Source: a bacterium
GTDB lineage: Bacteria; Bacillota; Clostridia; Lachnospirales; Lachnospiraceae
Direction: 5' to 3'
Assembly (NCBI GenBank): GCA_023667365.1
Contig: JAMPAG010000001.1
Coordinates: 470,165-514,708, forward strand
Length of the DNA: 44,544 nucleotides
The notes beneath the pieces are model-generated. The model saw only the letters and a list, made by a program, of their open reading frames with translations. It searched no databases and was not told the DNA's origin. Made by a program: the position numbers and the translations under genes. Below are positions 37,776-44,544 of the stretch, piece by piece; position 1 is the stretch's first letter, and each line of letters starts with the position of its first letter.

Positions 37776-38714
37776 TCAAAATGTTGGATTTATCTTGCGC
37801 GTTCCATTCGCCTCCGCGCTGCCGACGCCGCGTTCATTTAAGAATGCCTCGATCTGCTCCAAATCACTTTGGCGGTGACGCATACCGCTCTGCAAATACT
37901 CTTTTCGATAGCGGGACGGCGACATGCTCTTCGTCTGCCGAAATGCCTTTGTAAAAACGAGCGGATCCGTATAACCGACCGAAATCGCGATGCTTTCGAT
38001 CGGCAGCTCCGTCATCTGTAACAGCTCGACCGCCTTGGCAATGCGGAACGACGTCAGGAACCGCTGCGGCGGCATCCCGATGTGATTTTCAAACAAGGTA
38101 TAAAGGTAACTCCGATGCACACAGACATAATCCGCCACGTCCGTCACCCGGATCGGATTACAGTAGTTGCTCCTGATAAAATCAACGGCTCTGCTGACAT
38201 AATCGTTGGCGCGCCCGCTCTCCCCCGTCTCCTGCAAGGATGCCGTCCGCGCGATAATGGAAAGAAAAATGCCAAGCAGACCGTCGCGGCGCAGCGCGTT
38301 GGAAAATCCGCAGGTATTATGCTCCATCATGTCTTTTACCGTCTGATACAATTCTCCGGACGCATCGGACGCAAACACCGGATGCTCTTTGGACAGCCCC
38401 ATACTGCGCATATAATCGTTCACACGCGTCCCTGAAAAACCAATCCACACATAGGTCCACGGCTCCGTCTCATCCGCCTGATAAAAAGCAAGCTCTCCCG
38501 GCTCTATATAAAAGCCAGCCCCCGCTTCCAGCGGATATTCTTTTCCGTCCATCACAAATCTGCCCCGCCCGCGCAGGACATAATGGATCAGATGATGCGG
38601 CTTCAGCGCGGGACCGAAGCTGTGCAGCGGTTCCGTCTTCGAACAGCCGCAGCAGATCAGGTTTAGCGTTCCCGTCATCTCATTTTGAAATTCCAGCTTG
38701 TATGCTTTTTCCAT
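37776..38714 (-). CDS. AraC-family transcriptional regulator
   Basis: This 312-residue protein has an N-terminal cupin-like ligand domain (about 25-110, HYVLRGRGRFVMDGKEYPLEAGAG) and a C-terminal double helix-turn-helix (about 190-285, VTDVADYVCVHRSYLYTLF and PIESIAISVGYTDPLVFTKAF). Such proteins usually respond to sugars and activate nearby promoters. It lies directly upstream of galKT on the same strand, so galactose or a galactoside is the likely signal; this is inference from position. A charged C-terminal extension of about 30 residues follows the DNA-binding domain. Confidence 0.9.
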   Translation of the reverse strand: MEKAYKLEFQNEMTGTLNLICCGCSKTEPLHSFGPALKPHHLIHYVLRGRGRFVMDGKEYPLEAGAGFYIEPGELAFYQADETEPWTYVWIGFSGTRVNDYMRSMGLSKEHPVFASDASGELYQTVKDMMEHNTCGFSNALRRDGLLGIFLSIIARTASLQETGESGRANDYVSRAVDFIRSNYCNPIRVTDVADYVCVHRSYLYTLFENHIGMPPQRFLTSFRIAKAVELLQMTELPIESIAISVGYTDPLVFTKAFRQTKSMSPSRYRKEYLQSGMRHRQSDLEQIEAFLNERGVGSAEANGTRKINPTF

Positions 38715-38810
38715 TGCTATGTACTCCGGTTGCGGTTTCTTATTTCCGGCTGCGGTCTGCCTCGGACTTCCTGCTTCCGGCTGCGGCTTCTTCCTGCGAT
38801 TCTGCCTCGC

Positions 38811-39947
38811 TTACGGTTTCCACTGCGGATTGTCCAGATCTGCCTGCGCCCGCGCAAGATCGTCGCGGATCGAGAGTTTCTGCGGACACGCCTGTTCGCA
38901 CTTCCCACATTTTTTACATGCTTCCGGCTTTTCCTCCGCTTTCATGTCCTCCCAGTTCCAATTGACGGTCCAATAATTCTGGTACATGTGATACGTATTC
39001 CACAGCCTAAAGGTCTTAGGAATGTCCACGCCGAACGGGCACGGCATACAGTAGCGGCATCCCGTACAGCCGTTCTGCACACGCGCATGCAGCGTTTTCA
39101 CCGCCTCACGGATGCACTCCTGCTCTTTTTCAGATAACGGTTCAAAATCGGTAAAGGTATGTAAATTATCCTGCACCTGCTCCTCAGAAGACATGCCGCT
39201 CAAAACGACCTTGACGTTCGGATGGGAACCGACCCAGCGCAGCGCAAACGACGCCGTTGACGCGTCCGGCTTTAACGCCCGATACGTTTGCTCCACCTCC
39301 TCAGGCAGTTTTGCAAGCGAGCCGCCCTTTACCGGCTCCATCACAACAAGCGGCACGCCCAGCTCTTCCGTCAGCGCATAACCGCGGTCGCCCGCCTGTT
39401 CCTCCGTATCCATGTAATTGTATTGGATCTGGCAGAAATCCCATTTCCGATAACGCAGAATTTCTTCAAAACACGCATAGTCGTCATGAAAGGAAAAACC
39501 AAGCTGTCTGATACGCCCCTGCCGTTGAAATTCCTCAAGCACGTCGAGCATTCCGATCCGCTTCACATCCTCCCAGCGATCCTTTCCGAGCGCGTGCAAT
39601 AAATAAAAATCTACATAATCCGTCTGGAGCTTCGCGAGCTGTTCCTCAAAATAGCGCGTCACATCCTCTTTGGTCTTGACGAGCCAGACCGGAAGCTTCG
39701 TCGCCAAATAAAAGGAACTGCGGTCATACTTCTTCATGAGACGCCCGACGACACGCTCGCTCTCGCCGCCATGATAGGGGTACGCCGTATCGTAATAATT
39801 TACGCCCGCCGCCATCGCCGCATCCAGCATGCGCTCCGTTCTCTTTTCGTCGATCTGCCCGTTTTCCAGCGTCGGAAAACGCATACAGCCAAATCCGAGC
39901 AGCGACGTCTCCACCTCCCGATTGTTCCATGTTCTTTTTTCCATCAT
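38811..39947 (-). CDS. Aldo/keto reductase with two C-terminal 4Fe-4S clusters
   Basis: This 378-residue protein has an N-terminal TIM-barrel aldo-keto reductase (about 1-270) with LGFGCMRFPT, YDTAYPYHGGESE (catalytic Asp and Tyr), YLATKLP (Lys) and DFYLLHALG (His). The C-terminal ferredoxin-like part has CTGCRYCMPCPFGVDIP and CKKCGKCEQACP, giving two cluster sites. The substrate is unknown. ATG 39947 follows GAGG at 6-7 nt; an upstream GTG is less likely. It is preceded by a 200-nt leader containing the two-hairpin element. The 96-nt space 38715-38810 carries irregular TTCCGGCTGCGG repeats. Confidence 0.92.
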   Translation of the reverse strand: MMEKRTWNNREVETSLLGFGCMRFPTLENGQIDEKRTERMLDAAMAAGVNYYDTAYPYHGGESERVVGRLMKKYDRSSFYLATKLPVWLVKTKEDVTRYFEEQLAKLQTDYVDFYLLHALGKDRWEDVKRIGMLDVLEEFQRQGRIRQLGFSFHDDYACFEEILRYRKWDFCQIQYNYMDTEEQAGDRGYALTEELGVPLVVMEPVKGGSLAKLPEEVEQTYRALKPDASTASFALRWVGSHPNVKVVLSGMSSEEQVQDNLHTFTDFEPLSEKEQECIREAVKTLHARVQNGCTGCRYCMPCPFGVDIPKTFRLWNTYHMYQNYWTVNWNWEDMKAEEKPEACKKCGKCEQACPQKLSIRDDLARAQADLDNPQWKP

Positions 39948-40035
39948 CAATAACCTCACCTTTCCCGTGACTTGCGAACTTTATGCCGCAGGCGCAAACT
40001 CATGCTTGAAAAATTGGTTTTTCCTACGAATCCTC

Positions 40036-40109
40036 CATGCTGACGCAAGCCTGCGCGTTTAGGCGTCAGCAAAAATCCCGCGATTGAAAAATCTTTGGTT
40101 TTTCAATCT
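40036..40109 (-). repeat. Two-hairpin leader element, copy before the aldo-keto reductase
   Basis: In minus-strand RNA, hairpin A is GATTGAAAAA with TTTTTCAATC (40082-40091 with 40099-40108), then the linker GCGGGATTT, then hairpin B, TGCTGACGC with GCGTCAGCA (40038-40046 with 40063-40071), then CATGGAGGATT. The same order is found at 41683-41755 before degV. Confidence 0.8.
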
Positions 40110-40145
40110 AGTTTCTGTTCTTTTCTTCGTTTTTCTACTGTCTCC

Positions 40146-40174
40146 AGTATAACACAAAGGGATGACCGAGTCAT
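40146..40174 (-). promoter_or_regulatory. Promoter of the aldo-keto reductase, overlapping a terminator
   Basis: ATGACT, 17-nt spacer, TATACT with an extended TG on the minus strand. The -35 lies inside the terminator hairpin and 3' end of the DUF3783 gene. The transcript would carry the whole leader element. Confidence 0.6.
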
Positions 40175-40179
40175 CCCTT
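40157..40179 (-). terminator. Terminator containing the DUF3783 stop codon
   Basis: AAGGGATGAC (40157-40166) pairs with GTCATCCCTT (40170-40179), a 10-bp stem with a 3-nt loop, followed on the minus strand by TGTGTT. The TGA stop of the gene lies in the stem. The U-run is poor, so efficiency is uncertain. Confidence 0.6.
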
Positions 40180-40593
40180 CATTTGTTCATATTCTGCTTT
40201 TTCCCGCGCCAGCTCCGCATAAAGGCGCAGGACGTTCCAGCCTTGATTGATCGGCGTCAGCACCGCTTTGTAATCAACTTTGACCGCCCGGCTGCGCATA
40301 AACGAAAGCGCACGGTTAAAATGTTTTTCGCTCACATCGCAGAACAGCATCAGACTCTGCCCCTGCGCGGGATGTCCGGCAGCCGCATCTGACCGGACCG
40401 GCTTGGCTTGTGCTGTCTTTTCGACAAGTGCACCCGACTTGACCAACGCTGTCTTTCCGGCCGCCAGCGCTCCAATCGTTTGATGAAATGCACTTTCCGG
40501 AATTCTCTCACATCTGACCTTCATTGCGGCAAGCATATCGGCAATCACCACAGTCTCCTTGTCCCCAGTCCGAAAAAGAAGAACCTTTTCCAT
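40171..40593 (-). CDS. DUF3783-family protein
   Basis: This 140-residue protein begins MEKVLLFRTGDKETVVIAD and has the DUF3783-like end VDYKAVLTPINQGWNVLRLYAELAREKAEY. The middle (about 60-85) is variable and low-complexity. Function is unknown. ATG 40593 follows AAAGGAGC. The frame is open back to 40731 and includes a 24-bp repeat in phase, but the ribosome site favours the short form. It lies 134 nt downstream of degV. Confidence 0.8.
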   Translation of the reverse strand: MEKVLLFRTGDKETVVIADMLAAMKVRCERIPESAFHQTIGALAAGKTALVKSGALVEKTAQAKPVRSDAAAGHPAQGQSLMLFCDVSEKHFNRALSFMRSRAVKVDYKAVLTPINQGWNVLRLYAELAREKAEYEQMKG

Positions 40594-40662
40594 CCGTGCT
40601 CCTTTCCTCATACAGCAGGTGCCGACGGTTCTGACATGTCTCTCGCACACCGCACCGACTTC

Positions 40663-40710
40663 CTGCACTTGCACCGCTTCAATTTTCTGCACTTGTACCG
40701 CTTCGATTTC
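40663..40710. repeat. 24-bp tandem repeat, two copies plus remnant
   Basis: 40663-40686 and 40687-40710 share CTGCACTTGxACCGCTTC. The unit is eight codons and stays in frame with the DUF3783 gene (IEAVQVQ twice, read on the minus strand), but lies upstream of its likely start. Confidence 0.75.
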
Positions 40711-40727
40711 CCACCTTTGCAAAACGG

Positions 40728-41651
40728 TCACGAAACGCCCGCCGATCCCTTATGCCTGCGCAGCACGCCAAATCCAAGCGGGTACGGTCCCGTATGCACC
40801 CCGATCGTCGCACCGATCTGATAAAGCGGCAGATCTTCTTTTGACACCGCATATCCATTCTCATTCAAAAAAGCAACCGACTCGCTCTGAAATGCCTCCG
40901 CCTCCGCGCGGTCGTAACCGTAACCGATACAAATACTCAGTTCCCTGCTGTCGCGGCAGACTTCTTTCATATATTGCAACAGAAGTTTTCTACAGATTGC
41001 CTTGGATTTCTCCCTGCCGCGGCAGATGCCCGACGGAAAAATCTCGCCCTCTTTCAGAGTGATCAACGGCTTAATGTCAAGCAGCGCACCTGCCATGCCG
41101 GTCAGCTTGCCGATGCGCCCGCCATGCTGTAAATAGCGCAGATTCCCGACCGTGAAAAAAATACGCCCGCTGCCCTGAATCCCCGCAAGCTGTTTCACGG
41201 TCTGCTCCGCCGTATAGCCCGCTTCGCGCATGCTGACCGCTTCCAGCACATAGATTCCCTGCAATACCGTATCGACCGCGGAGTCGATCACATGAATCTC
41301 CGCCTGCGGATACGTTTCCGCTACCATCGCCCGCGCGACCGTCGCCGACTGGTACGACGCGCTGAATTTGGAAGTGATGCAAATGCAGACAACCGGCATT
41401 CCCGCCTTCGCATAACGCTCAAACACATCCGCATAATCCTGTACGGACGGCATGGAGGACTTCGGAAACTTCTTCGGATTTTGCACCATCAGCTCATAAA
41501 AATCCCGTATCGAAATGTCAACGCCCTCTTTCATGGATTCCGTATCATTCATAGAAACATAAAACGGTACTACCTCTATCTGCTTCTCCGCCGTCAATTC
41601 TGCCGGCAGATCGCAGGAACTGTCACTCACGATCTGAAACTTCTGCTCCAT
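40728..41651 (-). CDS. DegV-family fatty acid-binding protein
   Basis: This 307-residue protein shows the DegV family signatures: SDSSCDLPAEL at the start, VCICITSKFSASYQSA near residue 90, IDSAVDTVLQG near 122, GNLRYLQHGGRIGKL near 170 and GATIGVHTGPYPLG near the C-terminus. Family members (FakB type) bind fatty acids and present them to the kinase FakA for use in phospholipids; no fakA is present here. ATG 41651 follows AAAGGA at 10 nt. The two-hairpin leader element ends about 32 nt upstream. Confidence 0.92.
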   Translation of the reverse strand: MEQKFQIVSDSSCDLPAELTAEKQIEVVPFYVSMNDTESMKEGVDISIRDFYELMVQNPKKFPKSSMPSVQDYADVFERYAKAGMPVVCICITSKFSASYQSATVARAMVAETYPQAEIHVIDSAVDTVLQGIYVLEAVSMREAGYTAEQTVKQLAGIQGSGRIFFTVGNLRYLQHGGRIGKLTGMAGALLDIKPLITLKEGEIFPSGICRGREKSKAICRKLLLQYMKEVCRDSRELSICIGYGYDRAEAEAFQSESVAFLNENGYAVSKEDLPLYQIGATIGVHTGPYPLGFGVLRRHKGSAGVS

Positions 41652-41682
41652 ATGCTCATTTTCCTTTGCTAAACTAATCACC

Positions 41683-41755
41683 CATGCTGACGCAAGCCTT
41701 TGAGTCTGGCGCCAGCACAAATCCTATGATTGAAAATTTTTCGCTTTTTCAATCT
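41683..41755 (-). repeat. Two-hairpin leader element, copy before degV
   Basis: In minus-strand RNA, hairpin A is GATTGAAAA with TTTTCAATC (41728-41736 with 41746-41754), then AGGATTTG, then hairpin B, TGCTGGCGC with GCGTCAGCA (41685-41693 with 41709-41717). The one stem difference from the other copy keeps a G-U pair on this strand but would be an A-C mismatch on the plus strand. Confidence 0.8.
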
Positions 41756-42105
41756 GCCCACTCATAAGCGCTTGTCCCATGAAGAACACCCGCCGCCCGT
41801 CATAGGGAGCCGGCTTCTTTTTTCGTTATTGCTCATGTGACAAGTAGTTTTTGTTACTATATTATGTGTTTTTCAATATCGCCATATCTTATATGATAGC
41901 GCATTGAAAGAAAAAAGCAATCGTTTTTTGAGGAATTTTTCTGTTTTTTTGTGTTTTATTTTTGAAAATGAGCGGGTTGTGTGGACCGCGTTTCCCGGAC
42001 GAGCTATGAATGGGATGGTTCGCAGACGGAATTTATGAATGAGATTTCACAGGCAGGATCGCAGATGCGGCGCTAGGGATGGGGTTCATGGATAAGTTCA
42101 CTCCG
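41756..42105. other. Intergenic region without a recognised gene
   Basis: The space between degV and the phosphatase is AT-rich in its middle (41860-41975), where several TATA-like boxes occur but no convincing -35/-10 pair for degV. 42000-42080 holds loose ATGAATGxGAT-like repeats. Open frames here run antisense through the phosphatase gene and are not believable. Confidence 0.5.
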
Positions 42106-42585
42106 CTACCCTCGCAGAATCCCTTCCCGCCGCAGGTACTCCAAAAACGCGTCGCAGCCCTCGTCCACATCACGATAAGCCGCGTCGAATTTCCGCGAAT
42201 ACCACGGGTCGATCACCGAATCATTTCTGCCGCAGTAAGAAAGCAGCATACGGATCTTCCCGCCCTTATGTCCTGTGATGCGCTCCATGTTACGAATGTT
42301 CTGCTCGTCCATACCGATCAGATAGTCGTACGCATCATAATCCGATCTTTGAAGCTGTACGGCTCTTTTTCCCTCACAGGAAATTCCATGTTTCGCCAAT
42401 TCCGTCTTTGCCGGCGGATAGACCGGATTCCCGACTCCGTTCCAGATTTCTTCCGTACTCGTGGCGGCAGAGGCAATATAGAACTGATCGGCAACACCAA
42501 GGTCGGCGACTTTCTTTTTGAGAATGAATTCTGCCATGGGGGAACGGCAGATGTTGCCGTGGCAAATAAAAAGTATTTTAATCAT
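42106..42585 (-). CDS. Low-molecular-weight protein-tyrosine phosphatase
   Basis: This 159-residue cytoplasmic enzyme begins with the signature MIKILFICHGNICRSP: nucleophile C8 and R14 of the CX5R(S) loop. The general-acid region is SVIDPWYSRKFD near residue 125. Family members dephosphorylate protein tyrosines, often regulating polysaccharide export or stress responses; no partner kinase is visible. ATG 42585 is the family start, with AGGAG about 10 nt upstream. It lies next to the end of an integrative element. Confidence 0.94.
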   Translation of the reverse strand: MIKILFICHGNICRSPMAEFILKKKVADLGVADQFYIASAATSTEEIWNGVGNPVYPPAKTELAKHGISCEGKRAVQLQRSDYDAYDYLIGMDEQNIRNMERITGHKGGKIRMLLSYCGRNDSVIDPWYSRKFDAAYRDVDEGCDAFLEYLRREGILRG

Positions 42586-42770
42586 TTTCCTATAACTCCT
42601 TATATGTCCTGTATTTCTTCTCAAATGCTTGATTTTGCGGGGTTTTCGGACAATTCTGAAATTCTGTGTTTCCAGAGTATTTTTTCAAATTGTCTCATAT
42701 TTTCTCATATTTATCCCTGCAAAATTGGTAAATACGTTGGTAAAGTAAGCGGCTTTACCAACAGGCTTTT
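42586..42770. other. Probable junction of the integrative element with the chromosome
   Basis: It lies between the phosphatase gene and the integrase stop. Features are a T-rich/A-containing tract (TATTTTTTCAAATTG, 42679-42692), two tandem 10-bp repeats TCTCATATTT (42693-42702, 42703-42712), TTGGTAAA repeated at 42725 and 42737, and a 9-bp stem TTGGTAAAG with CTTTACCAA (42737-42745 with 42753-42761). Tn916-type ends have integrase arm-binding repeats close to an A/T-rich target, which this resembles. The exact end cannot be fixed without the empty site or the other end. Confidence 0.4.
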
Positions 42771-43970
42771 TCAGCCGTTTGCTACTCGGTGCAGTTCCTC
42801 TTTCGCATCATCAAAATTCATATGCGTATAAGTGTTTAATGTTACACTGATATCTGAATGCCCCATAATGTACTGTAAAGTTTTTGGGTTCATTCCTGAC
42901 TTCGCCATATTAGAGCAAAAGGTATGCCTGCATACATGAGGGGTTACTTTTGGCATCTGGATGCGGTAAATCTTGTTGTACTTTTCAATGATATGCTCCA
43001 GATATTTTTCCCAGTGAAGAGCAACCTTTGGCATATCATTCTTGTCCAGGCACAAAAACCGGATATAACCATCCACCATAGGCTCAATTTTTGGCGTTTC
43101 CCGATTGGCAATGATTCTGCGAAAACAAACTGCTACTTCTTCTGTCATGGGAACATAGCGGACACCGCTTTCCGTTTTCGGCTCCTGGATCACATATTTC
43201 ATCTGTGATGTACGCTGTAACTGATGGTCTACCTTGATACGCATTTCCTCAAACTCAATATCAGGTATTGTCAGTCCGCAAAATTCCGAAATACGAAGTC
43301 CCGTATGAAAAAGAATATAGATCGCGTCATAGTATCTGCTGAAATGAGCATCCTCCCTGATAAACTTGAGCAAATCCCGCTCCTGCTTCCGGGTAATCGC
43401 TTCTCTGGTAACGGAATCATTGACAATTACGGATGCCAGTTCAAATCCAAATGGATTTTTGCGGATCAGGTCATCATCTACTGCCATCTGAAATGCCGGT
43501 CGGAGAACGCCACGGATAGAGTGAATGGAACTGTATCCTCTGCCATCCATTTGCTGAAGTTTTATGAGCCATGCCTTTGCATCTGACAGGCGTACCTTAT
43601 CAATGCGCTGCTTTCCAAATGTTTCTTTTTTCAGAACATTGATGACGGTCTTATACCCGGCAGCCGTATTATGACGGACTCCCGTTTTCAGAGACACATA
43701 CTTCTCCACCAGTTCCAGCACCGTATAGTTGCCGCCATTGCTTACGATGTGGTCAAATAAATCCGCCTCAATCTGTTTTTCTTTTTCTCTCAGCGAAAGT
43801 TCCCGCTTCTTGCCTTTCGGCACCCCGTCATTCTTATCCAAACGCCAACTGTAAACATTTTTCTCTTTTCCATCCTCGTCAATATAGCGGAATCGATACC
43901 TCCCATCTGTGCGCTGATATTCGCCCTCACGCAAAATACGATTACGGTTATCCCTTCTTTTCTCACTCAT
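42771..43970 (-). CDS. int: Tn916-family tyrosine integrase
   Basis: This 399-residue recombinase cuts and joins the element's ends. The start MSEKRRDNRNRILREGEYQR closely matches Tn916 Int. An arm-binding domain (about 15-70) is followed by a core-binding domain (about 80-180) and a catalytic domain with R226 (HTGLRISEF), H345 and R348 (HVCRHTF), H371 (MGHSDIS) and nucleophile Y381. All catalytic residues are present, so it should be active. GGAGAG precedes the ATG. A terminator separates it from xis. Confidence 0.95.
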   Translation of the reverse strand: MSEKRRDNRNRILREGEYQRTDGRYRFRYIDEDGKEKNVYSWRLDKNDGVPKGKKRELSLREKEKQIEADLFDHIVSNGGNYTVLELVEKYVSLKTGVRHNTAAGYKTVINVLKKETFGKQRIDKVRLSDAKAWLIKLQQMDGRGYSSIHSIRGVLRPAFQMAVDDDLIRKNPFGFELASVIVNDSVTREAITRKQERDLLKFIREDAHFSRYYDAIYILFHTGLRISEFCGLTIPDIEFEEMRIKVDHQLQRTSQMKYVIQEPKTESGVRYVPMTEEVAVCFRRIIANRETPKIEPMVDGYIRFLCLDKNDMPKVALHWEKYLEHIIEKYNKIYRIQMPKVTPHVCRHTFCSNMAKSGMNPKTLQYIMGHSDISVTLNTYTHMNFDDAKEELHRVANG

Positions 43971-43989
43971 CGAATCTCTCCTTTCAAAT

Positions 43990-44042
43990 CAAAAAAGGAG
44001 AGCCAGACTTGCAATATCATAATACCACAAATTTGGCTCTCC
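43990..44042 (-). terminator. Terminator between xis and int
   Basis: GGAGAGCCA (43997-44005) pairs with TGGCTCTCC (44034-44042); on the minus strand a run of six T follows. It could attenuate int expression from upstream transcription. Confidence 0.8.
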
Positions 44043-44096
44043 GTATAGCTTTATCATCGGATACAGGCAATCTGACGTTCTCTTTTTCAGAAATTT

Positions 44097-44330
44097 TTAT
44101 ACGGCAGTTGCGTGATCCAGATACCGTTCAAATCTCTCACGCTTGATCAAGGCTCTGTTCCCATTCATCACATAGAAATCTTCATTGGGATGTGTGTCAA
44201 TGAGCATTCGCAACTTTCCTTCGCCAATATGGTAATATCCGGCTGCTTCTTCAATGGTCAACGTATATCTGCGCCAGACCGGAATATCGGAATAATTTTT
44301 TCCATCAGAATTCATCTTCTTATTCGCCAT
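44097..44330 (-). CDS. xis: Tn916-type excisionase
   Basis: This 77-residue basic DNA-binding protein steers the integrase toward excision. The segment IPVWRRYTLTIEEAAGYYHIGEGKLRML (residues about 15-42) and MNGNRALIKRERFERYL match Tn916 Xis, a winged-helix excisionase. ATG 44330 has GGAGG about 10 nt upstream. The frame extends further upstream through an inverted-repeat region without similarity. Confidence 0.88.
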   Translation of the reverse strand: MANKKMNSDGKNYSDIPVWRRYTLTIEEAAGYYHIGEGKLRMLIDTHPNEDFYVMNGNRALIKRERFERYLDHATAV

Positions 44331-44544
44331 AGGCAGTTGTCCTCCATAACTATCGTTGTCGCGGCAGTCGCCAAATGGATATGTAAGCATATCCTCTTGG
44401 CTCGTTGCTCGCGCACATGAAATATGCCAGACAGGGGGTGCGGCAACGAAGTCCGGCAACGGGCTTCAAAAGACCTCGCAAGTAATCCTTGTCTGGCAGT
44501 TGGGTTATTTTATACTTTTTCTTTTATTTTTCTGTTGCTTTGGT
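44331..44544. promoter_or_regulatory. Region upstream of xis with inverted repeats
   Basis: GGATATG-TAAG-CATATCC is a 7-bp operator-like palindrome at about 44377-44394. TGCCAGACA (44425-44433) pairs with TGTCTGGCA (44490-44498) across 56 nt. No gene is supported here. It probably holds control signals for xis/int or a structured RNA. Confidence 0.5.

Larger units (their letters stand above)
42700..44544. mobile_element. End of a Tn916/Tn1549-type integrative conjugative element (partial)
   Basis: int and xis are arranged as in Tn916-family elements, with int nearest the chromosome. Base composition is more AT-rich than the host genes. Only about 1.8 kb is visible; transfer and cargo genes would lie beyond the right edge. 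The left limit is approximate. Confidence 0.7.

Noticed and set aside
41803-41825. Terminator between degV and the phosphatase gene
   Set aside because: Only short, poorly aligned stems precede the T-run (CTTCTTTTTT), so a stable hairpin is not convincing.
42079-42831. Plus-strand frame of 250 codons
   Set aside because: It is antisense to the phosphatase gene, whose motifs are complete; it has no ribosome site and crosses the element junction.

Overview
The window looks like chromosome of a low-to-mid GC Gram-positive Clostridia member, most likely Lachnospiraceae. The basis is gene content and gene form: SpoVG, a GlgC/GlgD pair, class II GalT, a VanW-family exported protein, a SleB-type hydrolase, a DnaD/DnaI replication-restart pair, strong AGGAGG ribosome sites and sigma-A promoters. 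There are no rRNA or tRNA genes. Most genes are on the minus strand.

Layout. 1-366 is non-coding and is dominated by a nested palindrome of about 225 bp. 367-3100 (minus): glgC-glgD-spoVG. 3366-8278 (plus): murC, then a dnaD-like, dnaI-like and PRPP synthetase operon preceded by a cluster of DnaA-box-like sites. 8427-9341 (plus): a small unknown gene, a large hairpin, and a preQ1-I riboswitch in front of queT. 9380-12481 (minus): a large exported propeller-like protein with a degenerate C39-like C-terminus, and a small unknown protein. 12650-20059 (minus): a complete F1Fo ATP synthase operon (atpZ, atpI-like, B, E, F, H, A, G, D, C) whose c subunit carries a sodium-binding signature. 20240-25307: a DUF402 gene (plus) facing the minus-strand genes tsaC-rpiB-upp-comEB-sleB-like and trmL. 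25454-30390 (minus): Lrp regulator and aminotransferase (4-nt overlap), an AIR-synthase-like gene, a VanW protein with a 9-residue repeat tail, and a 37-residue membrane protein. 30447-32302 (plus): an unknown TPR-like membrane protein, then a defence-type locus in which a consensus promoter, a short structured RNA ending in a terminator, and a HEPN-type Abi_2 (AbiF-like) protein follow one another. 32313-41651 (minus): a DnaQ-like exonuclease, a lipoprotein, galT, galK, an AraC regulator, an iron-sulfur aldo-keto reductase, a DUF3783 protein and a DegV protein. 42106-42585 (minus): a low-molecular-weight tyrosine phosphatase. 42771-44544: one end of a Tn916/Tn1549-type integrative element (int, terminator, xis) running off the right edge.

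The most interesting locus is 31229-32302. The RNA and the HEPN protein have the arrangement expected of an RNA-controlled abortive-infection or toxin-antitoxin module of the AbiF type, the group proposed as ancestral to Cas13. Other signals the genes do not explain are: a two-hairpin leader element in front of the aldo-keto reductase and degV, with a shortened copy in front of galT; an identical 27-nt module starting at the stop codons of spoVG and atpE; the long palindrome at the left edge; and several GC-rich tandem repeats at gene boundaries.

All assignments come from reading the sequence and recalling family motifs. No database search or folding program was run.
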